Position numbers and translations under genes: made by a program
Part shown: positions 18,719 to 27,398 of the stretch, in pieces
Position numbering within the stretch: the first letter of the stretch is position 1
How the letters are laid out: every line of letters begins with the position of its first letter
Notes under the pieces: model-generated
Database searches by the model: none
Seen by the model: only the letters and a program-made list of their open reading frames with translations
What the model was told of the DNA's origin: nothing
Origin: CAIXSC01 sp046349855
GTDB lineage: Bacteria; Planctomycetota; Planctomycetia; Pirellulales; Pirellulaceae
DNA length: 64,000 nt
Assembly (NCBI GenBank): GCA_046349855.1
Contig: JAXMBM010000010.1
Span: forward strand, 62,001 to 126,000
Direction: 5' to 3'

Positions 18719-20263
18719 TCAGGATCGCACGTCCGCCCGGCACGTTCCCCCGACCAGCACTCGCAAATCGCAGACGTTCGTATGCGTCGGGCCGGTCAGG
18801 ATGAGTCCCCCGGTTTGCTGAAACAACCGGTAGGCGTCGTTGCGCGCCAGGTAATCCGCCGGATCGAGCTGCTGCCGACGAATCTCCGCACACGTGCCCG
18901 CGTCGGCCACGGCTCCCGCCGCATCGGTCGGGCCGTCTTCGCCGTCGGTCCCGCCCGAGAGGAACGCCCAGTCGTCGGGGACTCCGACAGCGTCCCCACT
19001 TCCCCCAACCGCCTGTCCGCCCGCATTGGCTGCCGAGTTGATCGGGCCGGTCGAACCGGCGGAGCCTGCCGAGCTGACGGGGGCCGAGGACAGCAGCTGT
19101 ACCAGGGCCGCCAGCACCAGCTGTTGATTTCGTCCCCCTTTGCCACGACGGTCGGCCGGAGCCAGCTTCACGACCGGTTCGCCGCCCGTTACGAGGCAGA
19201 CTGGGGAACGTTCCCGGCCGCACAGTTCGCGAAACCGCTCCCAGGTCTGGCAGCCCACCTGTTCGGCCTCCCCTTCCAATTGCGTGGCTGCCTCCCAGGT
19301 GACGGTATAACCACGGCGACGCGCCTCGTCGGCCGCTGCCTGCACCGCGACGGCATTGTTCCCAATCACTCGATTGACCACGCGACAGCCGGTCGCAGTG
19401 ACGTAATCGGTCAGACGGGCACCGTGCGATGCGCCGTGCGATGCGCCGTGCGATGGCAAGTCTCGGCCGGAGGCAACGGCCGCGAGGCGCTCCTCCGCTG
19501 CGGCCCGCTCGCGGAGCACCCGCAGAACGGCCGGCGGAGTCGCGGAACCGAAGAAGGTTTCGAGCACGTCGAGCGCGTCGACGGCAGCGGCCGGATCGGG
19601 CACCGTCGGTCCGGAAGCGATGATGTCGAGCGGATCGCCGAGCACATCGGAAATGATGAGGGTCACCAGGGAACCGGCGCGGCAGGCCCGCGCCAGCCCA
19701 CCCCCCTTCACGCGGCTCAACTGCTTGCGGACGGTGTTGAGTTCCCGGATGTTGGCTCCCGCGGCACTCAACTGCCGCGTCACCTGCTGCTTGTCCGCCA
19801 GCGTGATCCCGGACAAGGGTGCTGGGAGCAGCGCGGACCCACCACCCGAGATCAGGCACAGGCAGAGGTCGGACGGGGCGAGCTGCGCGACCCACTCCAG
19901 GATGCGTTCGGCCCCGGCGACTCCCGCCTCCGTCGGCTCATTCAGACCCGCGGGACGCGCCGGATGCAGCGTCACATACGACAGTGGGCGCAGGCAGTCG
20001 GCCGGCACGTTGACCCAACCCGCCAGTTGCAGCTCGCGCGCCACCTGCTCACCGAGCGCCTCTTCCAGGCCGGCTGCCATCCCGGCTCCCGCCTTGCCGG
20101 CTCCGACCACGACCAGACGCCGGATGTCGCTTCGCTTCCACCGCTGATCGGCCACGCACAGCCACTCGCCGTCCACGCGCACCTGTTCGCGCAACAGACG
20201 CTCGGCCCCGACCGCCGCCACTCCGGCTCGCCAAATGGCTTCCGCATCACTCCTGCCAGGCAA
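18719..20263 (-). CDS. Glycerate 2-kinase, class II (DUF4147 / MOFRL)
   Basis: A 514-residue cytoplasmic kinase that phosphorylates D-glycerate at C2 using ATP. The N-terminal DUF4147 domain has VVGAGKAGAGMA (about residue 53), LISGGGSALLPAP (about 138) and NTVRKQLSRVKGGGLA; the C-terminal MOFRL domain has VTGGEP, GGRNQQLVLAAL and SGGTDGEDGPTDAAGA. The start is a TTG at 20261-20263: GGAGGCGGGAAG lies immediately upstream and the alignment-worthy region begins at once. The gene has two low-complexity inserts, a 12-base unit repeated three times (SHGASHGASHGA, near 19425-19455) and a Ser/Ala/Gly-rich segment before the SGGTDGEDG block, neither normal for the family. Confidence 0.9.
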   Translation of the reverse strand: MPGRSDAEAIWRAGVAAVGAERLLREQVRVDGEWLCVADQRWKRSDIRRLVVVGAGKAGAGMAAGLEEALGEQVARELQLAGWVNVPADCLRPLSYVTLHPARPAGLNEPTEAGVAGAERILEWVAQLAPSDLCLCLISGGGSALLPAPLSGITLADKQQVTRQLSAAGANIRELNTVRKQLSRVKGGGLARACRAGSLVTLIISDVLGDPLDIIASGPTVPDPAAAVDALDVLETFFGSATPPAVLRVLRERAAAEERLAAVASGRDLPSHGASHGASHGARLTDYVTATGCRVVNRVIGNNAVAVQAAADEARRRGYTVTWEAATQLEGEAEQVGCQTWERFRELCGRERSPVCLVTGGEPVVKLAPADRRGKGGRNQQLVLAALVQLLSSAPVSSAGSAGSTGPINSAANAGGQAVGGSGDAVGVPDDWAFLSGGTDGEDGPTDAAGAVADAGTCAEIRRQQLDPADYLARNDAYRLFQQTGGLILTGPTHTNVCDLRVLVGGTCRADVRS

Positions 20264-20384
20264 CTTCCCGCCTCCTTCGTCATGCGTGCTCGAAATGGTT
20301 CCCCGCGCCGCGCGAGGCCCTGGTGCGTATGACCCGTATCCCAGTAGCCCGTATCAGGGTAACCGCATGACAGGGTAACGAATG

Positions 20385-21254
20385 TCACGGGGGCCCGGGA
20401 GTCGCCGGGAGGGGTGGGATTTCCGCGTTGTCCATCGGTCGGAGAAGTTTGTCCATCAGGGCCATGACGACACCGCGGTAGACCTTTTCGAGGAGCGGGT
20501 TGGACTTGATGAGTTCGAACGTGCGGGCCAGTTGAGCGCCTGTTTCTTCGTCCAGTTCGACTTCCGAGGACCGGCCGGCCGCGTCCACCAGAATGGCCAC
20601 ATAGCGCACCGAACCGTCGTCGGATTCGACACGCCGGACATCGTGGACCTGGGCTGTTTCCGAGTCGAACGGACCCTCGACCGGCTCGGCCGCCGGCGCC
20701 GTCGCTCGCGGAGCCGTTCCCAGAAGACGCTGCAGCTGGCCGGTGAGCTGATCGAGCGACTCGGACGACGAGGTGTCGCGGAGCTGATCGGACAGTTGCT
20801 CGAGCTGTGCGAATTGCTGATCGGAGTTCAGCTCTTGAGCGTCGCGAATCGCCCTGTCGACGCGGCGCTGCACGATGGCGGCGGGATTCAGCAGCGCATC
20901 CGTCGGAGCGTCTTCGCGAGCGCTCGGCGCGGGCTCGGCAGCCACCGGGTTCGCCGAAGTATTGGCTGCGGAATCGTCCGAGGGGGGGGCCTGCGAGATG
21001 GCGTATTCCAGCAGCGGATCGGGGGAGGGACGCAGATCCTCAGGACCGCGGGCGACCAGCTGAATGGTGCGGGGAGCCGGCAAAGGGGGGCCGAACAGGA
21101 GCCAGATCACGGGCTGAGCGCAGGCGATACCGACGAACGCCACGACGTGCAGCGCGGCCGACGTCACCCAGGCGACGTGGCGGATGCGCCGTTCGCGGAG
21201 CGTCGAACGGTGGGTCGGCAAGAGGTCGGAATGGTCAGAGTAAAGGGAGGACAT
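20385..21254 (-). CDS. Single-pass membrane protein, TonB-like layout, unknown function
   Basis: A 289-residue protein. A basic N-terminal tail (THRSTLRERRIRH) is followed by one hydrophobic segment (about residues 27-52, VAWVTSAALHVVAFVGIACA) and a long low-complexity, Ala/Pro/Asp-rich stretch. A helical region follows (QQFAQLEQLSDQLRDTSSS) and a beta-rich C-terminal domain with VRYVAILVDAAGRSSEVEL. This layout (cytosolic tail, one helix, proline-rich spacer, small periplasmic domain) is that of TonB-type proteins, but no TonB signature is certain. Start ATG 21254 chosen because the frame upstream runs into repeat DNA. No ExbB/ExbD genes are nearby. Function unknown. Confidence 0.75.
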   Translation of the reverse strand: MSSLYSDHSDLLPTHRSTLRERRIRHVAWVTSAALHVVAFVGIACAQPVIWLLFGPPLPAPRTIQLVARGPEDLRPSPDPLLEYAISQAPPSDDSAANTSANPVAAEPAPSAREDAPTDALLNPAAIVQRRVDRAIRDAQELNSDQQFAQLEQLSDQLRDTSSSESLDQLTGQLQRLLGTAPRATAPAAEPVEGPFDSETAQVHDVRRVESDDGSVRYVAILVDAAGRSSEVELDEETGAQLARTFELIKSNPLLEKVYRGVVMALMDKLLRPMDNAEIPPLPATPGPP

Positions 21255-21398
21255 GCCAGAGTTCGCCTTGAACTGCAATCTAAGTCGCCGCCCGGCAGGT
21301 TGCCAGAGCGAATCGGCTCCCAGGGAATAAACTCCCCTTCTCAGGTCTCTATCCCATGTGTCTCGGCGCGCCGTGCTCGTAGGACATCGCCAGGTGGT

Positions 21399-21740
21399 CA
21401 TAGTCGTGGATCGCTCCGCGATCCAACGTCCGGATCGCAGAGATGTGTGATCGCGGCGGCATTGGATTGCAGCGGTGTTGGATCGCGGCGGTGTTGGATC
21501 GCGGCGGTGTTGGATTGCAGCGGTGTTGGATTGCAGCGGCATTGGATCGCCGCGGCATTGGATGGCAGAGACGTTGGATTGCGGAGACTTTGGATCGCCG
21601 CGGCATTGGATTGCAGAGACGTTGGATTGCAGAGGCGTTGGATCGCGGAGCGATCCACGACTATGAATCCGCGTTAAGTCGCACCCGAATACACACTTCA
21701 CACTGCCTGCAGCCGGAGAAACTGGCGCTGTCCAATCAGG
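21399..21740. repeat. Dispersed element with perfect 30-bp inverted arms and internal 16-bp tandem array
   Basis: This is the clearest copy and fills most of the gene-free stretch 21255-21792. The left arm 21399-21428 and right arm 21636-21665 are exact reverse complements over 30 bases. Each arm holds a small hairpin (GGATCGCTCCGCGATCC at 21408-21424 and its inverse at 21640-21656). Between them, about 12 copies of a 16-base unit of the form GTTGGATYGCRGCGGY run in tandem. To the right, CTTCACACTGCCTGCAG, GGAGAAACTGGC and GCTGTCCAA form the outer end (to about 21740). The frames open through this array only because 16-base units repeat every 48 bases; they are not genes. Confidence 0.9.
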
Positions 21741-21792
21741 GCGCCGTGCCAGGGTCGTCTTGCTAGTGGCGGCGCGAGCTGAGGAGGACTCG

Positions 21793-22227
21793 ATGGTCTA
21801 TCGCCTGCTGGCGGATGGAGTGGTCGTCATCCACGCCGCCTACGTGCTCTGGGTGATCGTGGGCCTGTTGTTGACGCTTGCCGGAATCGTGGGGCGGTGG
21901 TCGTGGATCCGCGGGTTCTGGTTCCGCACGACGCATCTGGCCATGATTCTGATCGTGGTGGCCGAAGCGTGGTGGGGAGTGGTTTGTCCGCTGACCACCT
22001 GGGAGCGGCAGTTGCGGGAGCGGGCGGGTGAGGAGACCTACGAGGGGGACTTCATCGCCAACACGGTGCACGAGCTGCTGTTCATCGAGGCGCCCCCTTG
22101 GGTGTTTACCGCCGGCTATTCGGCGTTTGGCGCCCTGGTGCTGTTGACCTTCCTACTGGCTCCCCCGCGACTCCCCGGGAAGCGCCGCCCGACGGAAGAC
22201 GTCAGCGCAGTTTCCACTCCTCGCTGA
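21793..22227 (+). CDS. DUF2784 family membrane protein
   Basis: A 144-residue protein with four hydrophobic segments: about residues 4-32 (LLADGVVVIHAAYVLWVIVGLLL), 44-65 (FRTTHLAMILIVVAEAWWGVVCPLT), and two less hydrophobic ones near 95-130. The sequence HAAYVLWVIVG, then RTTHLAMI and CPLTTWE are family hallmarks of DUF2784. Start ATG 21793 has GAGGAGG 5 bases upstream. The family is small, membrane-bound and uncharacterised. Its 3' end overlaps that of the convergent esterase gene by 26 bases. Confidence 0.88.
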   Translation: MVYRLLADGVVVIHAAYVLWVIVGLLLTLAGIVGRWSWIRGFWFRTTHLAMILIVVAEAWWGVVCPLTTWERQLRERAGEETYEGDFIANTVHELLFIEAPPWVFTAGYSAFGALVLLTFLLAPPRLPGKRRPTEDVSAVSTPR

Positions 22228-24229
22228 AGAAGTCGGCCGCGACGATCTTTCCCGGCCAGACGTTGCCCGGCGGCGTCGACAGGTCGACCACCGCCCAGTC
22301 CGGCAGCACGGGGACCTGGCGGGCGTTGTTGAGGTGGGTGTAGTCGCGGAAGGTGAAACCGCTGTTGAGCACCACGTAGCGCTGCGACTGGAGCGGGTTG
22401 GGATAGACAGCGATCAGGGCGTGGCGGTCGCTCGGATACTGCTGATTGCCCACCGTGATGGTTTCCTTGGTCCAGCGGATCGGCAGGCGGTCGGCGATCC
22501 GTCCCAGGATCGAATTGCTGCCGGGATCACCCCACAGGATCAGGTGGTGCCGAGCGAGATCTTCGTCGGTGACTTGCCGGTCCTCCTTGACGCGAACCGT
22601 GCCACGGAAGTGCCGCCGCCATTGCTCGACCGCCCGTTCCATCTCGGCATCGACCCAGACCGCCGACGTTTCGTGCCAGCCCTGTCCCGTGGGATGCACA
22701 AAGAGGAACGAATCGAGGAAGGCGTCGTCGATGGGACCCTGGAGGTCATGGCGCTTGCGCAACCCATCACCGGGTCGCGGGCCAGCCACCCACGACTCGC
22801 CCGCGCGATGCAGCGACCAGCGCCACGAGAGGTCGCTGGCCGGCTGGGGCCCGACGAGCGTGGTGCCGTCGATGACGACGGTCACGGGGCGCCGCGGATC
22901 AAACGGCGAGTCGCCCGACGCGAAATCCAGCGTCAGCGCGGGGACCCCTTGAGTGGCAACGGTGATGGTGTTGGTTCGCGCCGCGTATTCCGCGGTGACG
23001 CGGGCCTGTTCCCAGTGCCGTGCCAGTTCATCCACGGTGAGCCAGTGGAGCCGGTGGTACTTGAGGGTGTACGTGACGAACTGCAGACGCTCCGGGACGC
23101 GCTGCCGGCCGGCGCGCGCCAGCTGCTGCAGGCGGCGTTCGACTTCGTCCCGCGCGGCCGGATGGTAGGAGTGGCCGGTCTCCGGTCCGACGACATGCAG
23201 CAGCCGCAGGCTCTCTTTGGCCAGAGCCGTTTCCATGATGTCGGCGGCCTGTTTCTGCGAATCCTTGTCCCCGCTATAGGCGACGGTGGGGAGGTGCGCC
23301 AGGTTGGCGGCCCAGCCCGGACAGTCGTAGAGTCGCCAGAGCTGCCGTTCCCAAGGCTGCGGCGACAGCTCTTCCCGCTGGAACACACGGAGGAACTCGG
23401 GCGTTTCCGAGAACCCTGCGCCCGGATTGGCCGCAAAGAAGCGGTCCGGATAGTGCACGGCGAAGTGCCACGCGCCGGCCCCGCCCATCGAGAAGCCGCG
23501 GACCGCGATCCGTTCGGGATCGACGCGATACCGCCGCTCGACCGACGCCAGGGCTTCGAGCACATCGACTTCCCCGGCCAGCTTGAAAGCGTTATTCCAC
23601 CGGCCGTACGGATGCAGCACCAGCGTGTCGGGCGGCGTGAACGTGCCCGCATTGGCCGCTCGATCGCGCAGGAAGTTGACCTCAGTCAGTGTCTCGCCGC
23701 GCCCGTGGAACCAGAGATCGAGGCGGAACCGATGGGGGCCGCGATCCGAATAGCTCGGCGGGACCACCAGTCCATACGGCTGGACGGAGCCATCGAGCCG
23801 GGAGACGTAACCGCGGACGACGAGGCCGGTGGCGGTGTTCCAGGGAGCCTGACCGGCGAGCAGCTGGTCGGCACGCTGCTGGCCGACGGCCAGGAGCTTC
23901 ACCGCATCGTCGATCTCCTTGGGCTGGTGGAATTCCTGAAACTGCAGCGCGACTTGCACTGCCTGATGGTAGATGGCCACATCCGGCCACAGCTCGCGGG
24001 ACAAGGCGTCGGTACGCTGCTGCAGTTGGGTGAGGGAGGTGCCGAGGCGCGTGAGGCCGGCGGTGAGTTCCTGGCGCTTATCGTCCGGAACGGCGACGCC
24101 CAGCTTCGGCAGGCGGCGCACAGCCGTGGGCTGGTTATCGGCGGGGCCATCGCCGTAAGTGACCGCCACAGCAAGGAATACGAAAGCGGTTCCCAGACCG
24201 GCCGCCAAGGTTCGCCGATGGCTCATCAT
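22202..24229 (-). CDS. Secreted alpha/beta-hydrolase, prolyl-oligopeptidase-like esterase
   Basis: A 675-residue exported protein: the Sec signal peptide is at residues 1-26 (TLAAGLGTAFVFLAVAVTYG). A helical N-terminal region (30-140) leads to the hydrolase. The nucleophile elbow is GFSMGGAG (Ser about residue 245), LDLWFHGRGET holds the oxyanion-hole strand, and an Asp (YSGDKDSQ) and His (GPETGHSYHP) follow in order, giving a complete triad. After about residue 390 comes a long C-terminal domain rich in strands, ending in HPNPLQSQRYVVLNSG-like text (actual: VYPNPLQSQRYVVLNSGF). Start ATG 24229 has GAGGTGGGAAC upstream. Substrate not predictable; polysaccharide esters are plausible for this phylum. 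Confidence 0.85.
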   Translation of the reverse strand: MMSHRRTLAAGLGTAFVFLAVAVTYGDGPADNQPTAVRRLPKLGVAVPDDKRQELTAGLTRLGTSLTQLQQRTDALSRELWPDVAIYHQAVQVALQFQEFHQPKEIDDAVKLLAVGQQRADQLLAGQAPWNTATGLVVRGYVSRLDGSVQPYGLVVPPSYSDRGPHRFRLDLWFHGRGETLTEVNFLRDRAANAGTFTPPDTLVLHPYGRWNNAFKLAGEVDVLEALASVERRYRVDPERIAVRGFSMGGAGAWHFAVHYPDRFFAANPGAGFSETPEFLRVFQREELSPQPWERQLWRLYDCPGWAANLAHLPTVAYSGDKDSQKQAADIMETALAKESLRLLHVVGPETGHSYHPAARDEVERRLQQLARAGRQRVPERLQFVTYTLKYHRLHWLTVDELARHWEQARVTAEYAARTNTITVATQGVPALTLDFASGDSPFDPRRPVTVVIDGTTLVGPQPASDLSWRWSLHRAGESWVAGPRPGDGLRKRHDLQGPIDDAFLDSFLFVHPTGQGWHETSAVWVDAEMERAVEQWRRHFRGTVRVKEDRQVTDEDLARHHLILWGDPGSNSILGRIADRLPIRWTKETITVGNQQYPSDRHALIAVYPNPLQSQRYVVLNSGFTFRDYTHLNNARQVPVLPDWAVVDLSTPPGNVWPGKIVAADFFSEEWKLR

Positions 24230-24509
24230 GTTCCCACCTCGTTCATCTTTTTGTTCCGGCGACGACCCGATCTTCACGCCTGGACCGGGCACAAGCCGAA
24301 CTCGCGCATCGTACCAGAATCGCCGAGGCGCGAAACCCAGCCGGTGCCGCGCCCGGACCGCCTCCCATTTCGCCTGGATTTTCGCGCACGACTCCCCAGC
24401 CAACGGGCTCTGTTTCTTCAGGAGCATCGTGGGTCACCCCGCCGAGCGGCTATCCTGGGGTTGATCCGCGCGCCTCTCCTTCCACCATTTTTCCCACGAG
24501 TGGACAGCC

Positions 24510-27398
24510 ATGGCCATCCAGTTTCATTGCGTCTGCGGATCGCTGCTCAAAGCAACCGAAGAGTATGCGGGAGCGACCTGCATCTGCCCGTACTGCCAGC
24601 GCATTGCCCAGGTCCCGTCGCTCCCCGGACGCGACGCACCGTCGCCGGGAGCGGCGCCAAGCAAGACGCCCTCCAGTGACAGCGAGGCGATTGTCGATGC
24701 CACGGTGATTGACGAGCCGCTGGATGTAGCCGAGTTCTTTTCGCCGCCGCTATCGCCGGTCAAACCCGAAGACTGGGGCACGCCCGCGGATTGGGGAATC
24801 GCTTCCGCGACGAGCGCCACCAGCGGCAGCGCTGGTGGCAGCGCTGGTGGCAGCGGCGGCAGGCCTCCCGCGGCCGGCGGCGGTCCGCCGCCCGGTGCAC
24901 CGCCGTTGCCTCCACTGCCGCCCCGGGGCGGTGCAGCGGCCGGGCCAGCGCCGCCACCGCGGCCGCACTGGAGCCGGCGCATGCTGATCGCGCTGCTCGA
25001 TCCCCACGCCATCCAATGGTTCCTCATGCTGGGTGGCGGCCTGATGGTCCTCGGGCTGGTGATCTGGCTCGCCAGTCTAGGCATCTTCAAGAATCCTTAT
25101 GTGGTGGCGGCCTGCCTCGGAGCGGGAAGCCTGGCCACGCTGGGGGCGGGCTGCGGTTTGGCGCTGCGGACGCGGTTCGTCACGGCGGGCAAGGCTTTGA
25201 GTTTTCTGGGATGCGTCGTGCTGCCGCTGAACCTCTGGTACTACGAGCACCAGGGGATCCTGACGGTCGACGGACAGCTCTGGATGGCCGCGTTCGTCAT
25301 CTGCTGGTTGTACGTCGCGACCGTCTATCTGCTCCGCGACGCGCTGTTCATGTACGCGGTGGAAGCGGGGGTGACACTGACGTCCCTGCTGCTGATGGCC
25401 AGTCTGGGACGGCTGTCGGACGTCACGTATCTCAGCCTGACGCTGGTCGTGCTGGCGTTGGTGTCGGTGCATGCTGAACGGGCCTTCGCCCCGGACTCGG
25501 TGGCCTTCCCTCGACGGCGTTTCGGCCTGGCGCTGTTCTGGTCCGGCCAGGCGCAGTTGGCGGCGGGGCTGCTCTTCCTGCTGGCGGCGCAGATCATGCG
25601 CGAGTTTGTTCAACCGACCGGCACGTGGCTCGGCATCCAGTGGACCGGTGTGCCCCTGACCGACTGGCGATGGCTGGCGGCGGGAGTCTGGGTGGCGGGC
25701 GCCTACGCCTGGCTCTACTCGGACCTCGTGGTTCGTCGAGTGGGCGTCTACACGTATCTGGCTGGCGCCTGCCTGATGCTGGCCGGCGTGACGCTCGTTG
25801 GTCTCGATGTGGCCACCGAGACGCTGATCCTGATCCTGACGGCGGCCGCGGTCACGGCCACGTTGCTCGGCATGTGCCTCCCGGCGACCGACGATCGCTA
25901 TCGCCGGACGCTGGCCCCGACCAGTCTGATCCTGTGCTTCCTGGCCGTGGGACTCGGTGCCTTGGCCCACCTGCGGGCGACCAGTCTGACGCTGGCCGAA
26001 ATGCGCTGGGCGCACGATACCGGATGGTACTTTGTGGCGGTCATGGCGGTGGCGGCAGCGGCGAACCGACTGCTGACGAGTTTGCAGCGGGAGCGGGGCC
26101 GACAGACGGTGGCAGCTCACCTGTTTCTCAGCGCCGCCGCGCTGCTGATCGGCGCTGCGGGTCTGCTCCGTCAGCTCGAGCTTCGCGGCTGGCACCAGCA
26201 GGCGCCGTTGCTGATGATCATTCCGATGATCTACCTGCTGGTTTCTCGCTTGCGGGTGGAACGGGACGTGCGGGTGCCGCTGCAGTGGATCGCCCATGTG
26301 GCGACGGCGGCCATCATGTTGTCGATCTTCGTCGGTTCGTTCTCCCGCGTGGGGCGCGTGCTGCTGCCGGTTTCCGGCCAGACCGAGAACCTGCTGGCGG
26401 GGCTGGTGTTCGCCGAAGCCACGCTGTTCTACGCCCTCGCCGCCTGGATTCGCCGCCAGGAAACCAACTACTATCTGGCGACGGTGGCGGGCTGTGCCGC
26501 GGCCTGGGAGTGGCTGGGTTACGCTCAGGTGCCCAGTGCCTACTACACGCTGCTGTACGCGGCTCTGGGTGTGGCCCTGCTGTGTGTCTCGCGCGTGATC
26601 GGCATTCGCAATACGGTGGTGTACGACCCCGCAGGTCGCCCGTCGACGCGGGCGCTCGGGCCGGGACGGCCGCTGTACCTGATCGCCAATGGCCTGGTCG
26701 CCATGGCCGTCGTGGCGGCCATCCTGCAGGCCGTCGCACGTCTCATCGGCCAGGAGAGCAACTGGCAGCACCTGGTGGCTCTGCTCTTCACGACCGCTGC
26801 CGGAGGACTGGCGACCGTGCTGTCGCGGCGGGGCGCCGAGCGGTGGTGGCACGCGACCGGCACCACCATCCTCGCGGGACTCACGTTCCTCACCTTCAAC
26901 GTCCTGGTCGACCTGCCGCTGTGGCGGAAAGTCGAGGTCTTCGCGATCGGCTCCGGATTGGCCTTGCTGGTCGCCAGCTACATTGGCCGCTTCCGCGAGG
27001 ATCAGCCCAACGAACTGGTGAGTGTGGGGCTGTGGCTGGGCAGTCTGCTGGCATCGCTGGCCGCGCTGGCGACCGTCTTCTACCAGGGAATCATGGTGTC
27101 ACCCGCCGACGACATGGCGTTGCTCACGATCACCATTCTGATGGTGGCCAGTGGGGCCGGATTGCAGTTCAAGGCACCGACGATGCTCGGTGGCACGTCG
27201 CTGGGCGTCTATCTGGCCGCGGTCATCGTCAACCTGGCGTACTCGCCGCAGGTGGCGGTGGGCGTCTACCTGGCGGTCGGTGGACTGGTGCTGTTCCTGC
27301 TCGGGCTGGCGCTGTCGATGTACCGCGAACGACTGCTCGAATTGCCGGAGAAGCTGGCGCGGCGCGAAGGGGTGTTCAAGATCATCGGCTGGCGGTAG
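24510..27398 (+). CDS. Large multi-spanning membrane protein with N-terminal zinc ribbon
   Basis: A 962-residue protein. The first 35 residues hold a CxC...CPYC-type zinc ribbon (HCVCGSLLKA, CICPYCQRI). A Gly/Pro/Ala-rich linker covers about residues 60-155, and the rest is almost all hydrophobic helices, 20 or more, with short loops. Such ribbons at the N-terminus of membrane proteins are common in planctomycetes; another is at 51892-53103 in this window. No transporter or enzyme motif was recognised. The ATG has GAGTGG upstream. The 3' end overlaps the convergent kinase gene by 17 bases. Function unknown. Confidence 0.8.
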   Translation: MAIQFHCVCGSLLKATEEYAGATCICPYCQRIAQVPSLPGRDAPSPGAAPSKTPSSDSEAIVDATVIDEPLDVAEFFSPPLSPVKPEDWGTPADWGIASATSATSGSAGGSAGGSGGRPPAAGGGPPPGAPPLPPLPPRGGAAAGPAPPPRPHWSRRMLIALLDPHAIQWFLMLGGGLMVLGLVIWLASLGIFKNPYVVAACLGAGSLATLGAGCGLALRTRFVTAGKALSFLGCVVLPLNLWYYEHQGILTVDGQLWMAAFVICWLYVATVYLLRDALFMYAVEAGVTLTSLLLMASLGRLSDVTYLSLTLVVLALVSVHAERAFAPDSVAFPRRRFGLALFWSGQAQLAAGLLFLLAAQIMREFVQPTGTWLGIQWTGVPLTDWRWLAAGVWVAGAYAWLYSDLVVRRVGVYTYLAGACLMLAGVTLVGLDVATETLILILTAAAVTATLLGMCLPATDDRYRRTLAPTSLILCFLAVGLGALAHLRATSLTLAEMRWAHDTGWYFVAVMAVAAAANRLLTSLQRERGRQTVAAHLFLSAAALLIGAAGLLRQLELRGWHQQAPLLMIIPMIYLLVSRLRVERDVRVPLQWIAHVATAAIMLSIFVGSFSRVGRVLLPVSGQTENLLAGLVFAEATLFYALAAWIRRQETNYYLATVAGCAAAWEWLGYAQVPSAYYTLLYAALGVALLCVSRVIGIRNTVVYDPAGRPSTRALGPGRPLYLIANGLVAMAVVAAILQAVARLIGQESNWQHLVALLFTTAAGGLATVLSRRGAERWWHATGTTILAGLTFLTFNVLVDLPLWRKVEVFAIGSGLALLVASYIGRFREDQPNELVSVGLWLGSLLASLAALATVFYQGIMVSPADDMALLTITILMVASGAGLQFKAPTMLGGTSLGVYLAAVIVNLAYSPQVAVGVYLAVGGLVLFLLGLALSMYRERLLELPEKLARREGVFKIIGWR

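Noticed and set aside
21429..21635. Possible CRISPR array
   Set aside because: Units are directly tandem at 16 bases with no unique spacers and no cas genes nearby.
21443..21766. Repeat-rich frame reading LDRGGVGLQRCWIAA-like text
   Set aside because: Produced by the 16-base tandem array; all frames on both strands give similar repeats.
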